Source: Chryseobacterium turcicum (GTDB taxonomy: Bacteria; Bacteroidota; Bacteroidia; Flavobacteriales; Weeksellaceae). From it: 64,000 bases of DNA. Location: NCBI RefSeq assembly GCF_021010565.1, contig NZ_JAJNAY010000001.1:2770001-2834000 (forward strand), written 5' to 3'. Positions 25,978 to 35,015 of the stretch are shown here, piece by piece. The position numbers were made by a program, and so were the translations under genes. Position 1 is the first letter of the stretch, and each line of letters starts with the position of its first letter. The notes beneath the pieces are model-generated. The model did not search any database and was not told the DNA's origin. It saw only the letters and a program-made list of their open reading frames with translations.

Positions 25978-27582
25978 CTATTTTACCTTCTTCGCCATAT
26001 AATCGCTTTCATTTCCTAAACGGTCAATTGCTTTTATGGCAATGGCATTTAAAGTTTTACCATCTTTAAATTTAGGAATTTCTTTTGTTAATTGGTCTAA
26101 AGTAAGAATTTCAGTTTCCCAAACGCCGTTGTATTGAGTGAAAAGCACCCATTGGAAAACATTTCCTATATTTTTGGTACTCCAACTTGTCTGTATAGAA
26201 CTTCCGTTGTCTTTTACAAACAAATCTGGTTTCTGTAAAGGAATAGCTTTAATCCACGGACTTTTAGGTGTTAATGCTTTTTCTTTATATGGTCCGTTTT
26301 TCAAAGTCGGAAGCATATTTGAGTTTTTCGTTAAACCGGCAATACTCCAGTGCACTTCCCCTGCAGCATCAGCATTGAGAATTTGTCTAGATAATTCTAC
26401 CTGACTTTTTATTTCGTTGGGTCTGTCAGAAACTTTCACTTCAACCGTATTTAAACCTGGCCAAAGATGGCGATTCATCGTATTTTCAGATTTCCACCAG
26501 TTTAATAATGAAGCAAAAGGTTGTCCTTTAGATTCTATCGGCCAATACAATTGTGGAGAGAAATAATCTACCCAACCTTTATTTAGCCATAATTTTGCAT
26601 CAGCAAACAATTCGTCATATTGCGAAGAACCCACAATTCCTTCAGGATAACCAGGTTTCCAGATTCCAAACGGACTGATTCCGAATTTTACATAACTTTT
26701 TTCAGCATGAATTTCTTTGTAAATTCTTTCTACAAATTTATTCACTTGGTCTCTTCTCCAATCTGGTCTTGAAAGTGTACCGCCAGATTTTTGATACTCA
26801 CTCCAACTCGCATTATCTGGAAAATCGGCACCTCTATTATACGTTGCGTAAGGATAAAAATAATCATCAAAATGTATCGCATCGATATCATATCTTTTCA
26901 CAATATCTTTTACCACATTCGAAACGTGACCTTGAGTTCGAGGATTTGCTGGGTCAAACCAATACATTCCGTTTTTCAGTTTAATCGTGATATCTGAAAG
27001 TTTATTAGCCATCGACTGGCTGGTAACCGCTCCCCCATTCGAATGATGTGCTCTGTAGGGATTTAACCAGACGTGAAGTTCCATTCCTCGTTTGTGAGAT
27101 TCTTCAATCCAAAACTGCAGAGGGTCATAATTCGGATATGGTGGCTCACCCGTTTTTCCGGTCAGAAAATAGGACCATGGTTCCAATTCGCTTGTATATA
27201 AAGCATCTGCAGAAGGTCGAGCTTGAAATATTACCGCATTAAAATTATTTTCCTGAAGCATATTCAACATATTAATAGCTTCAGCTTTTTGCTGTTCTAC
27301 AGAAAGATTATTCCTTGAAGGCCAGTTGATGTTGGCAACACTTGCAATCCATACCCCACGAAATTCTCTTTTGATGGCTGGAAGATTAACTTTAAAGTCA
27401 TTATCAATGGTCGTTGCAATCGGAGGAACAGATTTTGGATCCGGAGTTTTTATATCGCTCTTTGAAGGTTTTGTGTTTTTTGTTGCCTTTGGTTTTGGGG
27501 AAACTTCTCTCACCGCACACGACGTACTGAAAGATGCAAACATTCCTAATATGCAGACTAATTTTATTGTAGATATTCTCAT
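25978..27582 (-). CDS. Family 10 glycoside-hydrolase-like lipoprotein (GHL10)
   Basis: The 534-residue protein starts MRISTIKLVCILGMF and has a lipobox ending FSTSC, followed by a Lys/Pro-rich linker, so it is an exported lipoprotein. I use the ATG at 27582; the longer form would need TTG. The catalytic-type barrel (about 70-400) opens with EFRGVWIASVANINWPS and contains HVWLNPYRAHH, DIDAIHFDDYFYPY and FGISPFGIWK. The family is related to YngK and peptidoglycan- or glycan-acting hydrolases. The C-terminal ~130 residues look Ig/FN3-like. Substrate not known. Confidence 0.87.
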   Translation of the reverse strand: MRISTIKLVCILGMFASFSTSCAVREVSPKPKATKNTKPSKSDIKTPDPKSVPPIATTIDNDFKVNLPAIKREFRGVWIASVANINWPSRNNLSVEQQKAEAINMLNMLQENNFNAVIFQARPSADALYTSELEPWSYFLTGKTGEPPYPNYDPLQFWIEESHKRGMELHVWLNPYRAHHSNGGAVTSQSMANKLSDITIKLKNGMYWFDPANPRTQGHVSNVVKDIVKRYDIDAIHFDDYFYPYATYNRGADFPDNASWSEYQKSGGTLSRPDWRRDQVNKFVERIYKEIHAEKSYVKFGISPFGIWKPGYPEGIVGSSQYDELFADAKLWLNKGWVDYFSPQLYWPIESKGQPFASLLNWWKSENTMNRHLWPGLNTVEVKVSDRPNEIKSQVELSRQILNADAAGEVHWSIAGLTKNSNMLPTLKNGPYKEKALTPKSPWIKAIPLQKPDLFVKDNGSSIQTSWSTKNIGNVFQWVLFTQYNGVWETEILTLDQLTKEIPKFKDGKTLNAIAIKAIDRLGNESDYMAKKVK

Positions 27583-27725
27583 AGATGATACCAAGAAGGG
27601 GGTTCTGAATTGTTAAAACACAAAACTAATGATATAAAAATCATTTCAAAAATCTTAGAATGTAAAATTTAGTTAAAACAAAAAAATGCAGAAAAAGCTT
27701 TGTAATTAAATAGTATAAAAGTTTA

Positions 27726-27911
27726 CTTAGAATGTTTAGATTTAAATGAAAATAATTTATCTCGCAGATTTTGCTGATTTAGCAGATTAATACCTCTCCT
27801 TTTAATCTGCTAAATCTGTGCAATCTGAGAAAATTATATAAAAAATGATTAAAAAAAATCAAAAGCCAATCATACAGAATTTAAATTAGTAAAACTTAAA
27901 CAGGCTCTTAG
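27726..27911. mobile_element. MITE-like palindromic element, copy 2
   Basis: This 186-bp element has inverted ends (CTTAGAATGTTTAGATTTA and the reverse complement of TTAAACAGGCTCTTAG). Its core is nearly the same as copy 1 at 6660-6846, including CTCGCAGATTTTGCTGATTT, the CCTCTCCTTTT loop and ATCATACAGAATT. It fills most of the 348-bp gap between the GHL10 gene and the T9SS protein gene. No open frame. Confidence 0.7.
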
Positions 27912-27930
27912 AGTAAATTTAAATATTCAA

Positions 27931-29358
27931 TTAATCTACTTTGATAAGTTTTTTATTTACCACACCTGTTTTCGTGGTTATTTTTAAAATATAACTTCCT
28001 TTTGGAATATTTAAAGTAGACATTTCTTTTTTATTTGTTGATAATATTAATGTACCAGAATAGCTGTATAAATCCATTTTTAGTATTGATTTTTTTTCAT
28101 CTTTAGCAATTATTGAATTACCAAATGGATTATTAACTACAATTGTATCATCTGCACTATTTTCAGTTGTACTTAAAGTCGGCTGATTTTCGATAATATT
28201 ATATTTTATCACAGAGACATTATTGCTAGTTACACCAACCATAAAAATTGCATCACCTTTACTATAAAGATTAACATAAGATAAATATGGGGGAATTCCT
28301 GAGTCAGTAAAAAACTGTTGAGAATTTACATTAATCTGATTTCCATTTTCATCATATGCTAAAAAATTATATGGACCAAATGTCTGTGGAACTCCAAATA
28401 TCAAATAATTTCCGTTGGGCGTATAAATTACATCTGTACTATTGCTGTTATAAACATTAGGATTAATAGGCAAATTGATATGCGAATTACTTCCAAAAGA
28501 AGATGCATTAAGATTTTCATCCGTTTTCATCAATCTTATTCCTGTGAAATTGGGTGTATTAAAAGGGTCTGAAGTAAATCTAAAATAATACAGGCTGTAA
28601 TTATTTTTCACTTTTGTTCTGTAGTTTTCATAAAGAGCAATTGGATTCGAGTAAATTGAAGGTGCTTCTTTTTCTACAATACTTGATGTATGTGCATCTA
28701 TTCTCGCTGTGCCACCAAAATTATCAAAAAACAATTTATTGCCCTTCATTACTGTTGGTTCTAACGGATAATTGCTATTATTAGATGTCACTAAACCATT
28801 AGTACCCACTGCCGAATCAAAGTTACCGGTTTGCAGATATTTTGTAAACCCATCATTTTTTATGAGTAACAAACCTCCGTCTTCAGTTGAAGTAAAATAA
28901 CCTTCTATAATACTAAAATTATATGCTAAAATTCCATTATTAGAAAAACTACTATTAACGGTTCCGTTTGCATTGTAACTAATAATACGATTATTTATAG
29001 GAGAGGTATAAGGATCAGCATAGTTAATGTAAAATTTACCTCCGTTACCTTGTAGAAGTGTATGAAAAGTATCAGAACTGTTATCTAATTGAAGGTAGCC
29101 ATTTTGAGCGAAACTATTATCTAAAATTCCATTTGAACTGATTTTTACAACATATCTATTCGAAATCATATCCGCCTTGTTGTTTGTTATCAGTAATGAA
29201 TTATCATCTTGTATAAAAATTTCAACTCCATATCCATTTCCCTGATTATAAGTAAATATTCCATTATTCCCGAAAGAAGAATCTCTTTGTAACTGAATTT
29301 GCGCGTTGGAAGCACCAAAGAAGCCTATTAAACTGCTTAAAAGTAAATATTTTTTCAT
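27931..29358 (-). CDS. Delta-60-repeat protein with T9SS C-terminal sorting domain
   Basis: The 475-residue protein begins MKKYLLLSSLIGFFGASNAQ (signal peptide). Delta-60 type beta-propeller repeats follow, seen as DSSFGNNGIF, DNSFAQNGYL, NSSFSNNGIL and similar at about 40-residue spacing. The last ~75 residues (NPFGNSIIAK...GTLILSTNKKE...GSYILKITTKTG...KKLIKVD) are a type A sorting domain. It should be exported by the type IX system and held at the cell surface or released. Ligand unknown. Confidence 0.87.
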   Translation of the reverse strand: MKKYLLLSSLIGFFGASNAQIQLQRDSSFGNNGIFTYNQGNGYGVEIFIQDDNSLLITNNKADMISNRYVVKISSNGILDNSFAQNGYLQLDNSSDTFHTLLQGNGGKFYINYADPYTSPINNRIISYNANGTVNSSFSNNGILAYNFSIIEGYFTSTEDGGLLLIKNDGFTKYLQTGNFDSAVGTNGLVTSNNSNYPLEPTVMKGNKLFFDNFGGTARIDAHTSSIVEKEAPSIYSNPIALYENYRTKVKNNYSLYYFRFTSDPFNTPNFTGIRLMKTDENLNASSFGSNSHINLPINPNVYNSNSTDVIYTPNGNYLIFGVPQTFGPYNFLAYDENGNQINVNSQQFFTDSGIPPYLSYVNLYSKGDAIFMVGVTSNNVSVIKYNIIENQPTLSTTENSADDTIVVNNPFGNSIIAKDEKKSILKMDLYSYSGTLILSTNKKEMSTLNIPKGSYILKITTKTGVVNKKLIKVD

Positions 29359-29542
29359 CGTATTGTATTTTAAATAAAAATACATAAAAAAATCAATAAC
29401 AAATCACAAAAAAATGATTTTTAAATAAATAATAAACTTGATAAACGTTTATAAATTAAAGAAGTGTTAATTAATAATATAAATAATAGTTTCGCATTCA
29501 TTATATCATTCTATCACAGGATTTATAATCACTTCACAATAC

Positions 29543-29570
29543 AAAAAAAGCCCCGAAAAATCGAGGCTTT
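29543..29570 (-). terminator. Rho-independent terminator of typA
   Basis: On the minus strand AAAGCCTCGA-TTTT-TCGGGGCTTT is followed by T residues, 23 bases beyond the typA stop. Confidence 0.8.
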
Positions 29571-29592
29571 ATATCTATTTAAGAATTTAAGA

Positions 29593-31401
29593 TTATGCTT
29601 TCGCTCCTCTTTCGATTCTTCTTCTTTCTTCTTCAGAAAGTATTTTCTTTCTCATACGGATAAAGTTTGGAGTAACCTCAATCGCTTCATCAGCCTGGAT
29701 ATATTCCATACATTCTTCTAGTGAGAATAAGATTTTTGGTGCAACACCAGTATCTTTATCTTTTCCTGAAGCTCTCATGTTATTCAACTGCTTAGCTTCT
29801 ACAATATTGATTACTAAGTCACCTGGCTTGTTTTGCTCACCAATTACCATTCCTGCGTAGATTTCCTCGCCCGGATCAACATAGAACTTACCTCTATCTT
29901 GTAGTTTAGCGATAGAATATTCAGTTGCTGGACCTTGACCTTTGCTTACCAAAACACCATTACTTCTTCCAGGAATTGCTCCTTTGTAAGGTTTGTATTC
30001 TGTGAAACGGTGTGCCATAATAGCTTCACCAGCAGTAGCCGTCAACATCTGAGAACGCAATCCGATTAATCCTCTTGAAGGAATTTCGAATTCCATATGT
30101 TGCATCTCACCTTTAGTTTCCATAATGTGAAGGTCACCTTTTCTCTGAGTTGCCAAATCGATTACTCTTGAAGCAAATTCTTCAGGAACGTCTACAACCA
30201 AAGATTCATAAGGCTCCAACTTCTCACCATTTTCACCTTCTCTCAAAATAACCTGTGGCTGACCAATAGTCATTTCATACCCTTCTCTTCTCATTGTTTC
30301 AATTAAAACTGACAAGTGAAGAATACCTCTACCGAATACTAAGAATGTGTTTGCATCACCAGTTTGCTCAACTCTTAATGCTAAGTTTTTCTCTAATTCT
30401 TTATATAATCTCTCTTTCAAGTGATTAGAAGTTACGAATTTACCATCTTTACCAAAGAAAGGTGAATTGTTGATAGAGAACGTCATATTCAACGTAGGCT
30501 CATCAATTGCAGTTCTTTCTAATGGCTCAGGATTTTCAAGATCTACGAAAGAGTCTCCAATCTGGAAAGCATCAAAACCTACCACAGCACAGATATCTCC
30601 AGCTTTTACTTCGGTTACTTTCTTCTTACCAAGACCTTCGAAAACGTACAATTCTTTTACTTTTCCTTTTACAATTTTTCCGTCAGCTTGCGCTAAACCA
30701 ATCCATTGAGATTCTTTAATTTCCCCTCTGATTACTTTTCCGATTGCAATTCTTCCTAAGAAAGAAGAGAAATCAAGAGAAACGATTTGCATTTGTAAGC
30801 TACCTTCCTCTACTTTCGGTTCAGGAACATATTCTAAAATACCGTCTAGTAATGGGAAAATATTGTCTGTTTGCTCTAATGAAGTGTTGAACCATCCTTG
30901 TTTAGATGAACCGTAGAAAGTTGGGAAATCCAACTGCTCTTCTGTAGCATCAAGTGCAAAGAACAAATCAAATACTTTATCATGAACTTCTTCAGGACGA
31001 CAGTTTGGTTTATCAACTTTATTGATAACAACTAAAGGTCTCAAACCAAGATCCAAAGCTTTTTGAAGTACGAATCTTGTCTGTGGCATTGGTCCTTCGA
31101 ACGCATCTACCAACAAAACCACACCGTCTGCCATTTTCAATACTCTTTCTACTTCACCACCAAAATCGGCGTGACCAGGAGTATCGATAACGTTAATTTT
31201 TGTATCTTTATAAGTAACAGAAATATTTTTTGATAAAATGGTAATTCCTCTTTCTCTTTCAAGATCGTTGTTATCCATTATTAATTCTCCACTTTCCTGA
31301 TTTTCTCTGAAAATGTTTGTAGCATGAATAATCTTATCAACCAAAGTAGTTTTACCGTGGTCAACGTGTGCGATAATCGCAATATTTCTAATGTTTTGCA
31401 T
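29593..31401 (-). CDS. typA: Ribosome-associated translational GTPase TypA/BipA
   Basis: The 602-residue GTPase is related to EF-G and LepA and helps 50S assembly and stress adaptation. The G-domain motifs are AHVDHGKTTL (11-20), ERERGITI (48-55), DTPGHADF (73-80) and NKVDKPN. Domains II, III, V and the BipA-specific C-terminal domain follow (GLIGLRSQMLTATAGEAIM, RASGKDKD). Full length and intact. It is cytoplasmic, monocistronic, and ends in a clear terminator. Confidence 0.96.
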   Translation of the reverse strand: MQNIRNIAIIAHVDHGKTTLVDKIIHATNIFRENQESGELIMDNNDLERERGITILSKNISVTYKDTKINVIDTPGHADFGGEVERVLKMADGVVLLVDAFEGPMPQTRFVLQKALDLGLRPLVVINKVDKPNCRPEEVHDKVFDLFFALDATEEQLDFPTFYGSSKQGWFNTSLEQTDNIFPLLDGILEYVPEPKVEEGSLQMQIVSLDFSSFLGRIAIGKVIRGEIKESQWIGLAQADGKIVKGKVKELYVFEGLGKKKVTEVKAGDICAVVGFDAFQIGDSFVDLENPEPLERTAIDEPTLNMTFSINNSPFFGKDGKFVTSNHLKERLYKELEKNLALRVEQTGDANTFLVFGRGILHLSVLIETMRREGYEMTIGQPQVILREGENGEKLEPYESLVVDVPEEFASRVIDLATQRKGDLHIMETKGEMQHMEFEIPSRGLIGLRSQMLTATAGEAIMAHRFTEYKPYKGAIPGRSNGVLVSKGQGPATEYSIAKLQDRGKFYVDPGEEIYAGMVIGEQNKPGDLVINIVEAKQLNNMRASGKDKDTGVAPKILFSLEECMEYIQADEAIEVTPNFIRMRKKILSEEERRRIERGAKA

Positions 31402-31757
31402 GAATGATTTTTACGGGTGCGAAATTAGTGATTTTTAATCAATTAATCATCATCTATATTTATTAATTAACAAATTCATAATGAATGAATTTCATTTTAG
31501 GCATCATTCCAACAAATAATTCATCAATTGACAACAGCCTACGGTACAACAAAGTATGAGATTAAATATTTTTAAAACAGTTAAAAAACAAGGATTAAAT
31601 CATATTTAATAAGCTAAAACATTCTATATAAATAATTTTGTCAATTATAAAATTACTTGAAAACATCTCTGATAAATTATTAAATCATAAAGTATATTAA
31701 ATATTTTATCCTATAAACAGTTTTTACTTAATTTGCATAATATTAATGTAGTAGAAC
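31402..31757. other. AT-rich intergenic region between divergent genes
   Basis: This 356-bp region between typA (minus) and the MG2/plug protein gene (plus) must hold two promoters. Weak candidates are TAATTTCG at 31427-31420 (minus) and a TTAATTTG-like box near 31731 (plus). I see no ORF, strong hairpin or known repeat. Confidence 0.4.
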
Positions 31758-34163
31758 ATGAAAAGAATAATTACATTCTGTTTTGTTTTGGCATCTTTCA
31801 GCCACATCCATTCACAACAATCTGCCGATAAGGCGCTTCAATATATTAACGAAAATCTTCCACAGGAAAATATTTACATCCTTACGGATAAAGACTTGTA
31901 TCTTTCTGGTGAGACATTATGGTTTAATGCGATGGTTTTCAGAAACTTTACCATATCAGAGCTTTCAACCAACTTTTTTATTGAACTTTATGATAAAAAT
32001 AAAAAGCAGATTCTGAGAAAACGATTCCCAATTTTTAACGGAGTTGTTCAAGGAAGTTTTCAGATTCCCGAAAGTTTGAGTGAAGATATTTATTTTGTAA
32101 GAGCTTATACTCCGATGATGAGTAATCTGAGTGAAGATTTCCAGTATTTAAAGCAAATACCTATCTACAATCCTTCGTCGCCTAAAAAATTAGTTGCAGA
32201 GAAATCTTCTTCTTGGTCTGCAACCGTGCATCCGGAAGGAAATACTTTTATTGTAGGAAATCAGTCTAAAATTACTGTACGTCTTCATAATATAGGAACT
32301 CCACCCTCTCAATGGGAAGGCTATGTAATTGAAAAAGACCATCCTGAAAAGAAAATTGCAACTTTTAAAGGACTAGACGAAAATGTTGGTGTTTTCTCAT
32401 TAAGCCCTGAAAAAGATAAAATTTACGAAGCAGTAATTACAGATAATAACGGCTTACAGAAATCTGTAGTACTTCCGAAAGCTTTAGAAAAGGGAGTAAG
32501 TCTGCAGGTTATCAGTGAAAAAGATAATATTAAATACAGAATAAAAAACTCCGGAGAAAACATCCCCTACTACACTGTTATTGGCAGTATTGGTGACCAG
32601 TTGGTTTACAAAGCGAAAGTTAATCAGTTAAAAGATTCATTTCAGGCAATACCAACCAATCAGCTTATCAACGGTGTTTTACAACTTACGGTATTTGATG
32701 ATAAAGAAAATGTATTGGTAAGCAGAATGTGTTTTATAATGCCTCAGCATCTAAACATGGTAGCTCCTGAAGTAAAGCCTGAAGTAATCAGTGCAGAAAA
32801 AAGAGCGTTAAATTCATTAGAAATTAAGCCTCTTAAAGATATTATCAATTACTCTGTAACTGTATTTGACCCTGAGTTTAAAAAATCGTTGCAGGATGAA
32901 AATCTTTTAAGCTCACTATGGCTTACCAGTGTTATCAAGTCTAAAATCGACAGACCTGCACAATATTTTACAGAAAAAAGAAATACGGAAGCACTTGATG
33001 CTCTATTGATTTCAGAACAATGGAAATCTTTCAACTGGAAAGAAATAATAGCGGAAAATTACCCTACTATTATCAATAATCCTTCTAAATACATTTCATA
33101 TAAAGGAAGAGTAACCTTTAATGCAAAGCCTGCACCTCAGCAAAATCTAATTATGTTTATAGAAGGAGGCAAATCGGAAAGTGAAGTTTTTCAGGTTGAG
33201 ACAGACAGTAACGGAGAATTTTTCTTCGATAATATGCTTTTCGAAAAACCCATTAAAGTAACTTACCAACTTAATGGAGCTAATGCGGCTATGAAAAGCC
33301 GAACCAATGTTTATGTAAATCCTGCCAATACCTTTATTCCATTGAAAAAGGAATTACCGTCAATCGAAGGATATCAATTGGTAGACAGGGCATCAGATTT
33401 ATCACAACCTGTAGAAATTACTAAAATAGTAGCATCTCAAAAAGCAAAAAAAGAGTATGATGAAAAAATAATCACCATTGAAGAAGTAAAATTAAAAGCT
33501 AAAAAGAAAAATCTTACGACTGAACTTAACAACAAACTTAGTAGCGCGCTTTACAGAAGCATGAGTGAGACCGTTTTTGATTTTGTCAATGAAAATCAGT
33601 CGCTGAGTTCACAAAATATATTACAATGGCTACAAGGTCGCGCTGCCGGATTAACAATTAATTACGAAAATGGAATTCCTACCCCATATATCCGTCAGGC
33701 AAAAGCGAATGTTTATTTGGATGAAATGCTAACTGATGCAAGCACCCTTACTGGCTTATCTTCAGATAACATTGCTATGGTAAAAATTATTAAAGACGGT
33801 GCAATTGGTATGAGCGGCGGCGGCGGCGGAGGTGTACTAATTTATACTAAAAGAGGAGATACAAAGCCTGTAACCAAAGCAAACTCGCTTTCAGAAATGG
33901 TTAATCTTAACTTTTTTGTGATGGAAGGTTATAATCAATCTGAAGAATACCCCGATTCTGATTACGGAAATTCTGAATTATCTAAAATAAGCAATGACTA
34001 CCGACCTGTGCTCTACTGGAATCCCAATATGGAAATAGATTCGGATACTCCTGCCAAGGTTGATTTTTACAATAATGATACTGCAAAAAAATTCCGTTTT
34101 CTGATTATGGGATTTGATGCAGAAAAATACACTCCTGTTTACTATGAAAAGCTATTGCCTTAG
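31758..34163 (+). CDS. Exported MG2-like protein with C-terminal TonB-receptor plug-like domain
   Basis: The 801-residue protein has a signal peptide ending HIHSQ (about 1-19). Residues 35-130 (QENIYILTDKDLYLSGETLW ... YFVRAYTPMM) match the macroglobulin MG2-type domain found at the start of many Bacteroidetes surface proteins. Two further beta-rich regions follow. Residues 590-715 contain QNILQWLQGRAAGL and VKIIKDGAIGMSGGGGGGVL, the pattern of a TonB-dependent-receptor plug domain without any beta-barrel. It may partner an outer-membrane complex; its role is unknown. Confidence 0.78.
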   Translation: MKRIITFCFVLASFSHIHSQQSADKALQYINENLPQENIYILTDKDLYLSGETLWFNAMVFRNFTISELSTNFFIELYDKNKKQILRKRFPIFNGVVQGSFQIPESLSEDIYFVRAYTPMMSNLSEDFQYLKQIPIYNPSSPKKLVAEKSSSWSATVHPEGNTFIVGNQSKITVRLHNIGTPPSQWEGYVIEKDHPEKKIATFKGLDENVGVFSLSPEKDKIYEAVITDNNGLQKSVVLPKALEKGVSLQVISEKDNIKYRIKNSGENIPYYTVIGSIGDQLVYKAKVNQLKDSFQAIPTNQLINGVLQLTVFDDKENVLVSRMCFIMPQHLNMVAPEVKPEVISAEKRALNSLEIKPLKDIINYSVTVFDPEFKKSLQDENLLSSLWLTSVIKSKIDRPAQYFTEKRNTEALDALLISEQWKSFNWKEIIAENYPTIINNPSKYISYKGRVTFNAKPAPQQNLIMFIEGGKSESEVFQVETDSNGEFFFDNMLFEKPIKVTYQLNGANAAMKSRTNVYVNPANTFIPLKKELPSIEGYQLVDRASDLSQPVEITKIVASQKAKKEYDEKIITIEEVKLKAKKKNLTTELNNKLSSALYRSMSETVFDFVNENQSLSSQNILQWLQGRAAGLTINYENGIPTPYIRQAKANVYLDEMLTDASTLTGLSSDNIAMVKIIKDGAIGMSGGGGGGVLIYTKRGDTKPVTKANSLSEMVNLNFFVMEGYNQSEEYPDSDYGNSELSKISNDYRPVLYWNPNMEIDSDTPAKVDFYNNDTAKKFRFLIMGFDAEKYTPVYYEKLLP

Positions 34164-34268
34164 CAATTTTTAAGTTAAAAAGATTTAAACATACGGTTCC
34201 TGAAATTATTTTGGGAACTTTTTTATGATTAAATTAAACTTATCTAAGCTTTCTATTTAACATATTTA

Positions 34269-34532
34269 TTATTTAAACTTTTGATAGAAAATGACCATCA
34301 ATATGGTTTGAAGTGCAAGTACTCCAAAAAACTTTATCAAAAATGTTTTTTTAGAAATTTTATGTCTGAAAATCAACATTCCTATTACAGCGCCTACGCT
34401 ACCTCCGAAAAAACTTAGCATAAGGAGTGTATTTTCAGAAATTCTTCTTCGATGCTTTACTGCCTTTCGTTTATCTGCAAAAAACAAAAAAAAAGTCAAA
34501 AGATTGATAGCAGTCAGTATATAAAAAATCAT
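34269..34532 (-). CDS. DUF1294-family membrane protein
   Basis: The 87-residue protein starts MIFYILTAINLLTFFLFFAD. An upstream in-frame extension reaching 34625 is not membrane-like, so I use the ATG at 34532. The family pattern DKRKAVKHRRRISENTLL followed by FFGGSVGAVIGMLIFRHK is clear. It has three predicted helices and basic loops. DUF1294 proteins are small inner-membrane proteins of unknown role. Confidence 0.85.
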   Translation of the reverse strand: MIFYILTAINLLTFFLFFADKRKAVKHRRRISENTLLMLSFFGGSVGAVIGMLIFRHKISKKTFLIKFFGVLALQTILMVIFYQKFK

Positions 34533-34589
34533 TGGTTTATAATGTTCGTTAAAGATACATGAATTCGCACAAGAACTTCCATTTCCTAA

Positions 34590-34994
<405 letters not shown>

Positions 34995-35015
34995 TATTTT
35001 AAAATGAAACTTTGA

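Noticed and set aside
27048..27616. Plus-strand frames of 64 and 96 codons opposite the GHL10 hydrolase gene
   Set aside because: They are antisense shadows of a gene with a clear lipobox and GHL10 motifs.
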